This document shows positions 1 through 7,841 of a stretch of 64,000 nt of DNA, one piece after another; position 1 is the stretch's first letter; each line of letters opens with the position of its first letter. The stretch comes from an uncultured Anaeroplasmataceae bacterium (GTDB lineage: Bacteria; Bacillota_I; Bacilli_A; Acholeplasmatales; Anaeroplasmataceae): the NCBI GenBank assembly GCA_910579215.1, contig CAJTTN010000004.1:124001-188000 (forward strand), given 5' to 3'. Position numbers and translations under genes: made by a program. Under the pieces are notes generated by a model. That model searched no databases and had not been told where the DNA came from. It was given only the letters and a program-made list of their open reading frames with translations.

Positions 1-152
1 GCCCAAGGCATGACCTTGTAGTCTTAAAGACCAATCACATTTAACCACATTTCGACTAATTTTACAATATACATTTAATAAATATCTTCTATTTTTCATA
101 ATAATATTTTTAAAAAAGTATGACCCTTAATGTATTCCTCCTTATTTTATAG

Positions 153-311
153 ATAAGTCATCTCATAATCAAAACATCTGTAATACTATGTTATAAGAAA
201 TATGAATACGATCAAGCAAGTGAGCAATTTACAGGTCACGATTGGCAGAAAAGTGAAGAATTTATGTGGGATTTAGAAAGAGATAGAAAAAAGCTATATT
301 ATAAATCTTAA
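153..311 (+). pseudogene. short relic open frame, unknown
   Basis: An open frame of about 52 codons runs from just after a TAG to a TAA at 309-311 without a convincing start or ribosome site. Its end is rich in charged and aromatic residues (for example EEFMWDLERDRKKLYYKS), so it looks like the tail of a decayed gene. The rest of positions 1-342 shows nothing I can assign. I do not recognise a family. Confidence 0.25.
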
Positions 312-342
312 TTTAGATCTATTTTATAGCTTTTTCTTTTTA

Positions 343-1074
343 TTAATATATCTCTTCTACATAGTTTACATATTCTAATTTTGAAAAGGCATCTAAATAT
401 TCCTGATGATTGATTCTCTTTTTCTTTTCTAATACTTTCAATGATATAGTATAAACACTTAATCCAGAAGCAGAATAAGCAGAATTATGCTCAATAGATA
501 TAACTTGAAAATTCATTTGGCGAATAAGATTTATAAATTGTTTTAAATTTTCTCTAGTTTGAAATTCAATATGGATTTCAAAGAAATTTGATTTACGATT
601 AAAGGTGGATTCAATTTTAGGTAAAATAGCTAAAACAATAGATATTACTAAGGTGCCAAAGATTGCTAAAGTATAGAAGCCGATTCCTACTGACAATCCC
701 AAGCAGGCACATGCCCAAAGTCCAGCAGCAGTAGTTAGTCCGCGAATTTGATTTCTAGAAGTAACAAGTATGGTTCCTGCTCCTAGAAAACCTATTCCAG
801 AAATTACCTGTGCCCCTAGACGAGCCCCATCACCCATATTTGTTGATAGAGAAATAAATTCATTAGTAATCATTGCGATTGTTGAACCCAAACATACTAA
901 AATGTAGGTTCTAAATCCTGCGGCCTGATGCTTTTTAGCACGCTCAAAGCCAATGACTCCCCCACATAAAATGGCAAGAACTAATCTGAAACAAACAGAG
1001 CCAAAATTTATTCCTGCCAATACATCCCATTTGAAAAGCTTGATTATGGGATCTACAATTTCATATAAAAACAT
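343..1074 (-). CDS. MgtC/SapB-family membrane protein
   Basis: A 243-residue membrane protein of the MgtC/SapB family. The first two thirds hold about five hydrophobic segments. The family signature is seen around residues 38-60 (GVIGFERAKKHQAAGFRT) and in GARLGAQVISGIGFLGAGTI further on. Residues from about 165 form a soluble, ACT-like C-terminal domain. In pathogens MgtC affects magnesium-limited growth and the F-type ATPase; in commensals the role is not settled, so no transport function is claimed. The ATG is preceded by GAGGTG, and a TATAAT box lies on the minus strand at 1101-1096, so the gene probably has its own promoter apart from yidD upstream. Confidence 0.85.
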   Translation of the reverse strand: MFLYEIVDPIIKLFKWDVLAGINFGSVCFRLVLAILCGGVIGFERAKKHQAAGFRTYILVCLGSTIAMITNEFISLSTNMGDGARLGAQVISGIGFLGAGTILVTSRNQIRGLTTAAGLWACACLGLSVGIGFYTLAIFGTLVISIVLAILPKIESTFNRKSNFFEIHIEFQTRENLKQFINLIRQMNFQVISIEHNSAYSASGLSVYTISLKVLEKKKRINHQEYLDAFSKLEYVNYVEEIY

Positions 1075-1161
1075 TATAGTACACCTCTTTCTTTAATTAT
1101 ACAAAAATTAAATGAAAAATTAAAGTATTTTTGTTGAAATTACAAGAATCGTTTAGATAGC

Positions 1162-1416
1162 TTAGGATGGATTATTTTTGATTTTATCTTTTTCCTCTTT
1201 CGTTAAAGGAACGGGATCATATCCAGGCTTAAATAAAGGATTACATTTTAATAATCTTTTTGTTACGAGAAAGGAAGCTTTTGCAAAGTTGAATTTTTGA
1301 TAGCATTCTTTTGCATACTGACTGCATGTAGGAGTGAATCTGCATCTTGGTGGAGATGTGGGGGATATATTTTTTTGATAATTTTCTATCAATCGAATAG
1401 GTAGTTTATTTCGCAT
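1162..1416 (-). CDS. yidD: membrane protein insertion efficiency factor YidD
   Basis: An 84-residue protein with the YidD signature: an amphipathic N-terminus (RLIENYQKNISPTSPP), the cysteine motif CRFTPTCSQYAKE, then KRLLKCNPLFKPGYDPVP. Known members sit at the inner face of the membrane and help YidC-dependent insertion of membrane proteins. Usual length is 70-110 residues, so it is complete. Its start lies 11 bp inside the end of the DJ-1/PfpI gene upstream, so the two are probably co-transcribed and translationally coupled. It is usually found next to rpmH/rnpA/yidC; none of those is nearby. Confidence 0.9.
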   Translation of the reverse strand: MRNKLPIRLIENYQKNISPTSPPRCRFTPTCSQYAKECYQKFNFAKASFLVTKRLLKCNPLFKPGYDPVPLTKEEKDKIKNNPS

Positions 1417-1942
1417 CGTATATTCTTTCTTTTAAGGAAAGAAGCGCTTCCTCACCAGCAAGCTTTTTTATAATTTCATAAGCAAATTCAATACTTGCTG
1501 CCGCGCTTCTTGCGGTTATGAGATTTCCGTCAGTAACTACAGGTTGATCTAAATATATACCACCAAAGTCTTCATTCATACAAGTGAAGCAAGTATAAGA
1601 CTTGTCTTTTAAATATCCCAGTCTACCTAAAATTGTAGGTGCAGCACATATTGCGCAAACAATCTTGTCCTTTTGCATAAAATAGTTTATAATTTCTATA
1701 GCAAAATCATAGCTTTCCATAAATTGGTAATGTGGTCCACCTGGCAGCAATAGTGCATCATAATCCTTATAATTGATTTCTGCTAAATAAGAAATGTCAG
1801 TAAGATGAATGGAATGGGCTCCAATGACTTCATTTCGTTTAGATGCAATAGTTAATTCTATTCCAGCTCTTCTAAGTAGTGCAAATGGCGCAATACCCTC
1901 TACCTCTTCAAACCCATCAAAAATAATCGCAAGTGCTCTCAT
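1406..1942 (-). CDS. DJ-1/PfpI-family protein
   Basis: A 178-residue protein with the DJ-1/PfpI fold. The nucleophile elbow is AICAAP, with the candidate reactive cysteine at about residue 99, and the conserved acidic residues lie at FEEVE (residues 11-15). This matches the DJ-1/ThiJ branch, whose members act as stress-protective chaperones or glyoxalase/deglycase-like enzymes; the substrate here cannot be read from sequence. The ATG is preceded by GGAGGG. It is the first gene of a two-gene unit with yidD, and a TATAAT on the minus strand at 1974-1969 is a plausible -10 box. Confidence 0.85.
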   Translation of the reverse strand: MRALAIIFDGFEEVEGIAPFALLRRAGIELTIASKRNEVIGAHSIHLTDISYLAEINYKDYDALLLPGGPHYQFMESYDFAIEIINYFMQKDKIVCAICAAPTILGRLGYLKDKSYTCFTCMNEDFGGIYLDQPVVTDGNLITARSAAASIEFAYEIIKKLAGEEALLSLKERIYDAK

Positions 1943-1957
1943 AGCATACCCTCCAAA

Positions 1958-1977
1958 GTGTATATACTATTATACAC
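1958..1977. promoter_or_regulatory. inverted repeat over the DJ-1 -10 box
   Basis: GTGTATA and TATACAC form a 7-6-7 inverted repeat in the divergent space between the DJ-1 gene and mntP. It overlaps the likely -10 box (TATAAT, minus strand 1974-1969) and could be an operator. No regulator is assigned. Confidence 0.4.
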
Positions 1978-2060
1978 GTTTTATAAAAATTTATCTATAT
2001 GAATTTTTAAGGTTTTAGAAGAATATACATAATTCTATAATAGGATAACTAAAATTAAGT

Positions 2061-2624
2061 ATGGGAAATATAATTTTAAGAAGTACTTTATTAGGACTTG
2101 GTCTTTCTATGGATGCTGGAGCTGTGGCAATAGCAAATGGAATGAAATATAGGGATATGTCAAAAAGAAGCATGCTATTCATAAGTTTTCTTTTTGGCTT
2201 CTTTCAAGGGGGTATGCCTTTATTAGGATATTGGATTGGGCGAGCTATATTGGCACAAATACAGGAATTTTTACCATGGCTTGCCTTACTTATTTTAGGC
2301 TTTCTAGGAGGGAACATGCTTTATGGAAGCTTTCAATCTGATACCAAGGCTATGAAAAAATTGACACCATTTTTTTGTATTCTTCAAGCCATTGCCACCT
2401 CTATAGATGCACTATCAATTGGAATTACAATTGTACATTATACCTTGATACAAGCTATAATATGTGCGGCTATCATTATGGGAGTTACGATGATTATTTC
2501 CTTTCTTGGGATTTATTTAGGGAAAAGGTTTGGTCTAAGATTTAAAGGAATTGCTGAAGGTATTGGTGGACTAATATTAATAGGAATTGGTATAGAAATT
2601 TTTTTAAAAGGAAGAGGGATTTAG
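2061..2624 (+). CDS. mntP: MntP-like cation efflux membrane protein
   Basis: A 187-residue integral membrane protein of the MntP (DUF204) family, with six hydrophobic segments in two related halves. The family motif is seen as LGLSMDAGAVAIANGMKYR (about residues 12-30) and again as IATSIDALSIGIT (about residues 110-122); the acidic residues in these helices are the expected metal ligands. Known members export manganese. The start has only a weak ribosome site. No yybP-ykoY-type manganese riboswitch is evident in the short leader. The stop codon abuts the ATG of cysK, so the two share a transcript. Confidence 0.85.
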   Translation: MGNIILRSTLLGLGLSMDAGAVAIANGMKYRDMSKRSMLFISFLFGFFQGGMPLLGYWIGRAILAQIQEFLPWLALLILGFLGGNMLYGSFQSDTKAMKKLTPFFCILQAIATSIDALSIGITIVHYTLIQAIICAAIIMGVTMIISFLGIYLGKRFGLRFKGIAEGIGGLILIGIGIEIFLKGRGI

Positions 2625-3515
2625 ATGAAACAATCTATTTTAGATTTAGTAGGGAATACACCTATATATAGAATAGGAAATACGAATATATATGCTAAGC
2701 TTGAATGCTTTAATCCTACAGGCTCTATTAAGGATCGAGTTGCAAAGCAAATGATTTTAGCAGCTAGGAAAGCAAATGTTTTACAACCAGATTCTGTCAT
2801 CATAGAACCAACTAGCGGAAATACGGGGATAGGGTTAGCAGCGATAGGTAAGGCACTTGGCTATAAAGTTATATTGACTATGCCCGATAGCATGTCTGAG
2901 GAACGGAGAAGTCTATTAAAAGTTTATGGTGCGAAACTGATTTTGACAGATGGCAAATATGGAATGCAAGGTGCAATTCAAAAGGCTTTAGAGCTTGTAA
3001 AAAACAATCCAAATGCTTTTATGCCAAGTCAATTTGATAATCCACAAAATCCAGAGGCACATTATCTCACTACTGGTCCAGAAGTATGGCAACAATTGAA
3101 AGGAAAAATAGATATACTTGTTGCAGGTATTGGAACAGGAGGAACAATTTCAGGAATGGGCAAATATCTTAAAGAAAAAAATCCTAATCTTATAATAGTG
3201 GGTGTAGAGCCTGAAGCCTCTCCAGTTTTAACGAAGGGCTATGCTGGAGCTCATCAAATTGAAGGCATAGGAGCAGGGTTCATTCCTAACGTGCTAGATC
3301 AAGCTCTTTTGGATAAGGTTTACACCGTATCTAATGAGGAAGCAATAGAGGAAACTAAGAGTTTTATTAAGAAAGAAGGCATCCTAGTGGGAATTTCTTC
3401 TGGTGCTGCGTTGGTGGTAGCTAAAAAAATAGGAAAGCTTTATCCAGATAAAACCATTGTTGTCGTCTTACCTGATTCAGGGAATCGTTATCTATCAAAA
3501 GGAATCGCTGAGTAA
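2625..3515 (+). CDS. cysK: cysteine synthase (O-acetylserine sulfhydrylase)
   Basis: A 296-residue PLP enzyme that makes cysteine from O-acetylserine and sulfide. The cofactor lysine is K36 in NPTGSIKDR, the substrate loop is PTSGNTG, and the phosphate-binding loop is GIGTGGTISG. C-terminal GISSGAA and LPDSGNRY are typical. Length is near the usual 300-310. It follows mntP with no gap and is closed by a strong terminator. A cystathionine beta-synthase-like or CysM variant is possible, but no extra domain is present. Confidence 0.9.
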   Translation: MKQSILDLVGNTPIYRIGNTNIYAKLECFNPTGSIKDRVAKQMILAARKANVLQPDSVIIEPTSGNTGIGLAAIGKALGYKVILTMPDSMSEERRSLLKVYGAKLILTDGKYGMQGAIQKALELVKNNPNAFMPSQFDNPQNPEAHYLTTGPEVWQQLKGKIDILVAGIGTGGTISGMGKYLKEKNPNLIIVGVEPEASPVLTKGYAGAHQIEGIGAGFIPNVLDQALLDKVYTVSNEEAIEETKSFIKKEGILVGISSGAALVVAKKIGKLYPDKTIVVVLPDSGNRYLSKGIAE

Positions 3516-3540
3516 GACATGAAAAATAAAGAAAAAATAG

Positions 3541-3564
3541 AAAAGGAAGAAATTCCTTTTTTTT
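3541..3564 (+). terminator. rho-independent terminator after cysK
   Basis: AAAAGGAA-GAAA-TTCCTTTT forms an 8-bp stem with a four-base loop followed by more T residues. Confidence 0.85.
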
Positions 3565-3585
3565 CTTAAGAAATAAAAACAATGT

Positions 3586-3615
3586 TTGACATTTTTATAG
3601 AGGGGGGGGTATAAT
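3586..3615 (+). promoter_or_regulatory. promoter with G8 tract in the spacer
   Basis: TTGACA at 3586-3591 and TATAAT at 3610-3615 are separated by 18 bp. The spacer holds an uninterrupted run of eight G (3602-3609) directly against the -10 box. The promoter drives the large lipoprotein starting at 3662. A G8 run in such AT-rich DNA is exceptional, and slippage would change the -35/-10 distance. Confidence 0.8.
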
Positions 3616-3617
3616 GA

Positions 3618-3640
3618 AATTGTATGGAAGCCATACAATT
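3618..3640 (+). promoter_or_regulatory. perfect inverted repeat in the 5' leader
   Basis: AATTGTATGG and CCATACAATT are perfect 10-bp arms with an AAG loop, starting three bases after the -10 box and ending just before the ribosome site (CGGAGG, 3645-3650). It may be an operator at the transcription start or a stabilising 5' mRNA hairpin. Confidence 0.6.
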
Positions 3641-3661
3641 TATTCGGAGGAAAAATAGTTC

Positions 3662-6600
3662 ATGAAGAAGTTTTTTGCAGTATTTATTTTGTTATCTAGC
3701 TTAGCAGTTTTACTGATGAGCTGTAGTAGTACCAAAAATCCTAGTTGTGAGTTGACCCTAACAAGTACGGATTCTTCTGTTTCTTATCATGTGACATTTA
3801 GTGACTTAAATGTGAAACAAAGCAGTTACAAAATTGAAATTTGCAAAGGGGATAATGTAGTAAAAAATGAAGTTGTTTCAACTACTATTACAGCAGGTCA
3901 ATTTCATAATTTAGAGCTAAATACTAAATATAATGTTTCTGTGTATTTATCATCTAAAGTAGAATATGATACCTGTATTGCTACAGAGGAAGTGCAAACA
4001 AAAAAAGGAGTTCTTACAGGAATTACCTTTCATTCCCAAAGCTTTATCTATGATGGTAAAGAAAAGTCTATTGAGGTTAGTAATTTGCCTGCAGGAGCGA
4101 CAGTTGAATATACAGGCAACGGTATTGCCGAGGTAGGAGAGCATACCATAACGGCTATTGTTAAAAAGGATAATTATGAGGATTTAACTCTTTCAGCTAA
4201 ATTAACCATTACTCCATTAATTTTAGACTTTGAATTTAAGGATAAAACTGTAACTTATACTGGAGAAATTCAAACGATAACTGCAACTACAGAGTTGGAG
4301 CTAACCTATGAATATTATTCAGGTGAAACAAAATTAGATTCTGCTCCAAGGGACGCGGGAGTATATACAGTGAAAGCTATCTATTCGGGAGATAAGAACC
4401 ATGAAAAAATAGAAAAAACTGCGACATTAACTATCACAAAGCTTTCTTTAGACTTTGAATTTAATAATAAAACTGTAACTTATACCGGAGAAACTCAAAC
4501 GATAACTGCAACTACAGAGTTGGAGCTAACCTATGAATATTATTTAGGTGAAGCAAAATTGGATTCTGCTCCAAAGGATGCAGGAGTATATACAGTGAAA
4601 GCTATCTATTTAGGAGATAAGAATCATGCAAGAGTAGAAAAAACTGCAACATTGACTATTGAAAAAGCAGCTTCCTTTATAACAGCTGAGGATATTATCA
4701 TAAAATTGGGAGAAGAGTACGAGGTTTCTGCCTCCTGCTCAGTAATGGGAGCTATATTGAATTACTCCTATTATTTAGGGGATATTCCATTAGATGCTGC
4801 TCCTACAGCTATCGGATCTTATACAATTACTATATCTTTTGCAGGAAATAACAATTATACAGCTTCAGAAAAAAATATTTCCTTAATTATAACAAATCCA
4901 GAGAATTTAGATGTAACTATTACTTTGGAAGACATTACTACAGTGTATGGACAGGACTATAGTGTTACTCCTGTCGTTGATCATGATATTACCCTAGAAG
5001 ATGTAACTATTAAATATTTTAAGGATGGTATAGAAATTGAAAAGCCTGTAAATGCAGGAAGCTATGAAATTGTAGTGTCCTATCCAGGAAGTGAAGAAAA
5101 ATATTTGAATCCTGCAACTAAGCGAATAATCTTAACTATAGATAAAGCCGATTATGATTTATCTGCTATCTCTTTTTCAGATGTAGTATTTATTTATGAT
5201 GGTACAGAGAAGAAGGTTATAATTTCAGGACAATTGCCTGTAGGAGTAACAGTTTCCTATACGAATAATACACTTGTTGAAGTGGGACAAACACTAGCTA
5301 CAGCAGACTTTATTGGAGACTTTGACAATTATAATATCATACCTTCTATGACAGCTACTCTATCGATAGAAAAACAAACATTAGAGTTGTATCAGGCTTC
5401 TAAATTAATCTATGGAGATGCTATAGATATCAGTAATCTTTTAAAATATTTTTCCTATGAAGGTATAGGTGCTGCCTCATTTGAGATGATTAAAAATGAT
5501 ATTATTTTAACATTACCTACAGATATTACTGAAATTGTGAATGCGGGAACCTATTCCATACATATTACTTTTTCAGGTACAGATTATATTTATGCTATGG
5601 ATCAGATTGTAGAGCTTATTATTGATAAAGCAACTCATACTATAGAGGTTATTGATTTAGAAAATCAAACCATTACAAGAGTTGTAGGCTCAGAATTTAA
5701 TTATACAAAAGACTCCCAAACAGATGCTTTATATACCTATTCTCAGGATTTAAGATATGCACCAGCAGGAACCTATAAGGGAGTAGTAATTACTTATCCT
5801 GAAAATGAAAATTATTTAGAAGCTTCTATAACCATTCAAGTGATATTGACAGAACCAACGCATGCGACCGATTTGTTTATATCAGAATATTATGAAGGGA
5901 AATCAAATGATAAATTCTTAGTGCTATTTAATGGAACTGGCAAAACGGTAGATTTATCAGAATATACGATAGGCTCTACTACAAATGGTGAAAAATTTAC
6001 ATCCAATATTTCTAAGCCAATTTCAACTTTTGATGCCTCTGTTACAACCTTAGAGTCTGGACAAAAGCTTGTAATCTATAATGCAAATTTAAATAAGGAT
6101 TATATAGCTGCATTAGAAGCAGCAGGCTGTATTCTTGTCAAGTCAACCACTTGTACCTTTACGGGAAATGACGCAAGACTATTACTTCATAATAATAGAG
6201 TTATTGATATATTTGGAGAAGCTACAGGAATTGATCCAGGAAATGGATGGACCTTTGGAGGTCTTGGAAATGCAACACAAGATCATCACTTTGTAAGAGC
6301 TTCTTATGTATTTCATCCAACAGCCTTATATGACAATGGATACAAATGGAATCCAGAGGAATGGATTTGCTATGGAGATTTGACCACATTTGAAATGACT
6401 AAAGCATATCAAATGGATATTCATGCAAATAAATTAGGAAATCTACAGCTTGTTTTAGATGCTACTGAATATGCAGTGAATAAAGTACCAACAATTCAGC
6501 AAGTGGTATCCCCTATTTATGGTTACTTACCAGCCTTATCTTATTATACTTATGATGGCATGACTTATACTAAATTAGATACAAAGCCAGACTCTGCGGG

Positions 6601-7765
6601 TACATATTATCTTGGATATGATGCTCAAGAGATAACCATTGCTGGACAGGTTATACAAATAGAAGAACAAAAGATTCAATTTAAACTAGGAAATAATCAG
6701 TATATTAATGGTTATCTAGATGGATCTACAAGCGAATATATTAATATTTACGGAGATACGATTTTAGAGTATGATGGAAATGAGCATACCTTACTATTTA
6801 AACAGGTCGTAGGAAGTGGTTTTATCGTTACCTATGATGGGGTAGAATATACAGCCACTCTACAAGGAGAAGTGTATCAGGTACCTGAATTTTCTTTCCA
6901 AAATGCAGGAACCTATACATTTGTCGTATTTGCCCCTACAAGTGAGGGCTATCTATCCTATAATCATACCTATACGATTATTGTAAATCCTATTTCTTTA
7001 CCTATCACGACAGAATATTCTACGGATGGGGAAAACTTTATAGAATATCCGACTTCTGGACTTGATGCAGGAGAATATGAGATTAAATTAAAATCCCCAG
7101 TTTTATTTTCCATTTCTTGTGAAGAACTTTCCATTTCAAATCAGGAGGCTACATTTGTAGATAATACGTATGTAATACAGCTTACAGGAGTGAATTCTAA
7201 AATTGAGATAACTGTTATATCAGCAGATGTAAATTATAAGGATAAATTGGTAACTATAGCTGTTAAAACCTTTGATCCTAGTGGCGTTACTACAGTTGAA
7301 TACGATCTAACGAAGAATTTTAATGATTATAAAGGAAGCTGGACTACCTCCTATACACAAAGAGTTCTTTCTTCAAGCATCATTGGAGATGGATTGTTAG
7401 ACGCAACTCTTACATTTGATAATGCTTGTAAACAATCTAATACAATCACAGATTGTCCTGTAGTTGCTGCAAAAAATAATACGACCTATGTAACTCTGCA
7501 ATTGAATGATGCAGGATATTATATAGATTCCTTTAGTGTCAATTTAAAACAATGGACTACTAAGACTTTTAAGGATATTCATTTAGAATATTTTAATGGA
7601 ACCGAATGGGTTACCTGTAGTGATAGTATAACTGTGCCTAGTGTTTTAGAATCCTTTACACTTTCAAAAGAAGTTAAGCAAGTGAGAATTGCATTTACTA
7701 CAACTAGTACAAGTAATGTACAGGTAGGAATTAGTGGTTTTACCATTCAGGCAAAGGCAAACTAA
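3662..7765 (+). CDS. giant surface lipoprotein with MBG-like repeats and lamin-tail-like domain
   Basis: A 1367-residue exported lipoprotein. The N-terminus is a lipoprotein signal peptide (KKFFAVFILLSSLAVLLMSC, lipobox LMSC at about residue 21). A fibronectin-III-like segment follows to about residue 112. Then come at least six repeats of about 75 residues carrying motifs such as YTGE, DAGVYTVKAIY and LTI, which resemble MBG/bacterial Ig-like modules. Residues about 735-870 (DLFISEYYEGKSNDKF, VDLSEYTIG) resemble a lamin-tail domain. The last 170 residues look like a beta-sandwich. It is likely a cell-surface adhesin or scaffold. Repeats at residues about 190-338 are almost identical. Expression is driven by the G8 promoter, and a hairpin separates it from the related lipoprotein downstream. 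Confidence 0.8.
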   Translation: MKKFFAVFILLSSLAVLLMSCSSTKNPSCELTLTSTDSSVSYHVTFSDLNVKQSSYKIEICKGDNVVKNEVVSTTITAGQFHNLELNTKYNVSVYLSSKVEYDTCIATEEVQTKKGVLTGITFHSQSFIYDGKEKSIEVSNLPAGATVEYTGNGIAEVGEHTITAIVKKDNYEDLTLSAKLTITPLILDFEFKDKTVTYTGEIQTITATTELELTYEYYSGETKLDSAPRDAGVYTVKAIYSGDKNHEKIEKTATLTITKLSLDFEFNNKTVTYTGETQTITATTELELTYEYYLGEAKLDSAPKDAGVYTVKAIYLGDKNHARVEKTATLTIEKAASFITAEDIIIKLGEEYEVSASCSVMGAILNYSYYLGDIPLDAAPTAIGSYTITISFAGNNNYTASEKNISLIITNPENLDVTITLEDITTVYGQDYSVTPVVDHDITLEDVTIKYFKDGIEIEKPVNAGSYEIVVSYPGSEEKYLNPATKRIILTIDKADYDLSAISFSDVVFIYDGTEKKVIISGQLPVGVTVSYTNNTLVEVGQTLATADFIGDFDNYNIIPSMTATLSIEKQTLELYQASKLIYGDAIDISNLLKYFSYEGIGAASFEMIKNDIILTLPTDITEIVNAGTYSIHITFSGTDYIYAMDQIVELIIDKATHTIEVIDLENQTITRVVGSEFNYTKDSQTDALYTYSQDLRYAPAGTYKGVVITYPENENYLEASITIQVILTEPTHATDLFISEYYEGKSNDKFLVLFNGTGKTVDLSEYTIGSTTNGEKFTSNISKPISTFDASVTTLESGQKLVIYNANLNKDYIAALEAAGCILVKSTTCTFTGNDARLLLHNNRVIDIFGEATGIDPGNGWTFGGLGNATQDHHFVRASYVFHPTALYDNGYKWNPEEWICYGDLTTFEMTKAYQMDIHANKLGNLQLVLDATEYAVNKVPTIQQVVSPIYGYLPALSYYTYDGMTYTKLDTKPDSAGTYYLGYDAQEITIAGQVIQIEEQKIQFKLGNNQYINGYLDGSTSEYINIYGDTILEYDGNEHTLLFKQVVGSGFIVTYDGVEYTATLQGEVYQVPEFSFQNAGTYTFVVFAPTSEGYLSYNHTYTIIVNPISLPITTEYSTDGENFIEYPTSGLDAGEYEIKLKSPVLFSISCEELSISNQEATFVDNTYVIQLTGVNSKIEITVISADVNYKDKLVTIAVKTFDPSGVTTVEYDLTKNFNDYKGSWTTSYTQRVLSSSIIGDGLLDATLTFDNACKQSNTITDCPVVAAKNNTTYVTLQLNDAGYYIDSFSVNLKQWTTKTFKDIHLEYFNGTEWVTCSDSITVPSVLESFTLSKEVKQVRIAFTTTSTSNVQVGISGFTIQAKAN
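4228..4677 (+). repeat. tandem 225-bp coding repeat
   Basis: Two in-frame copies of a 225-bp unit (75 codons) lie head to tail. An uninterrupted 50-bp identical block begins at 4270 and recurs at 4495. Differences elsewhere are few and partly synonymous. The unit could expand or contract by recombination without breaking the frame. Confidence 0.85.
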
Positions 7766-7773
7766 ATCAAAAG

Positions 7774-7801
7774 GAATAGGATGGCTTTGTCCATCCTATT
7801 C
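7774..7801 (+). terminator. hairpin between the two lipoprotein genes
   Basis: GAATAGGATGG and CCATCCTATTC form a perfect 11-bp stem with loop CTTTGT. The T tract after it is poor (TAGTCTTTA), so it may be a partial terminator that lets some transcription into the next gene. Confidence 0.6.
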
Positions 7802-7841
7802 TAGTCTTTAAAATATATATAAAATAAAAAAGGAGGTCCCA

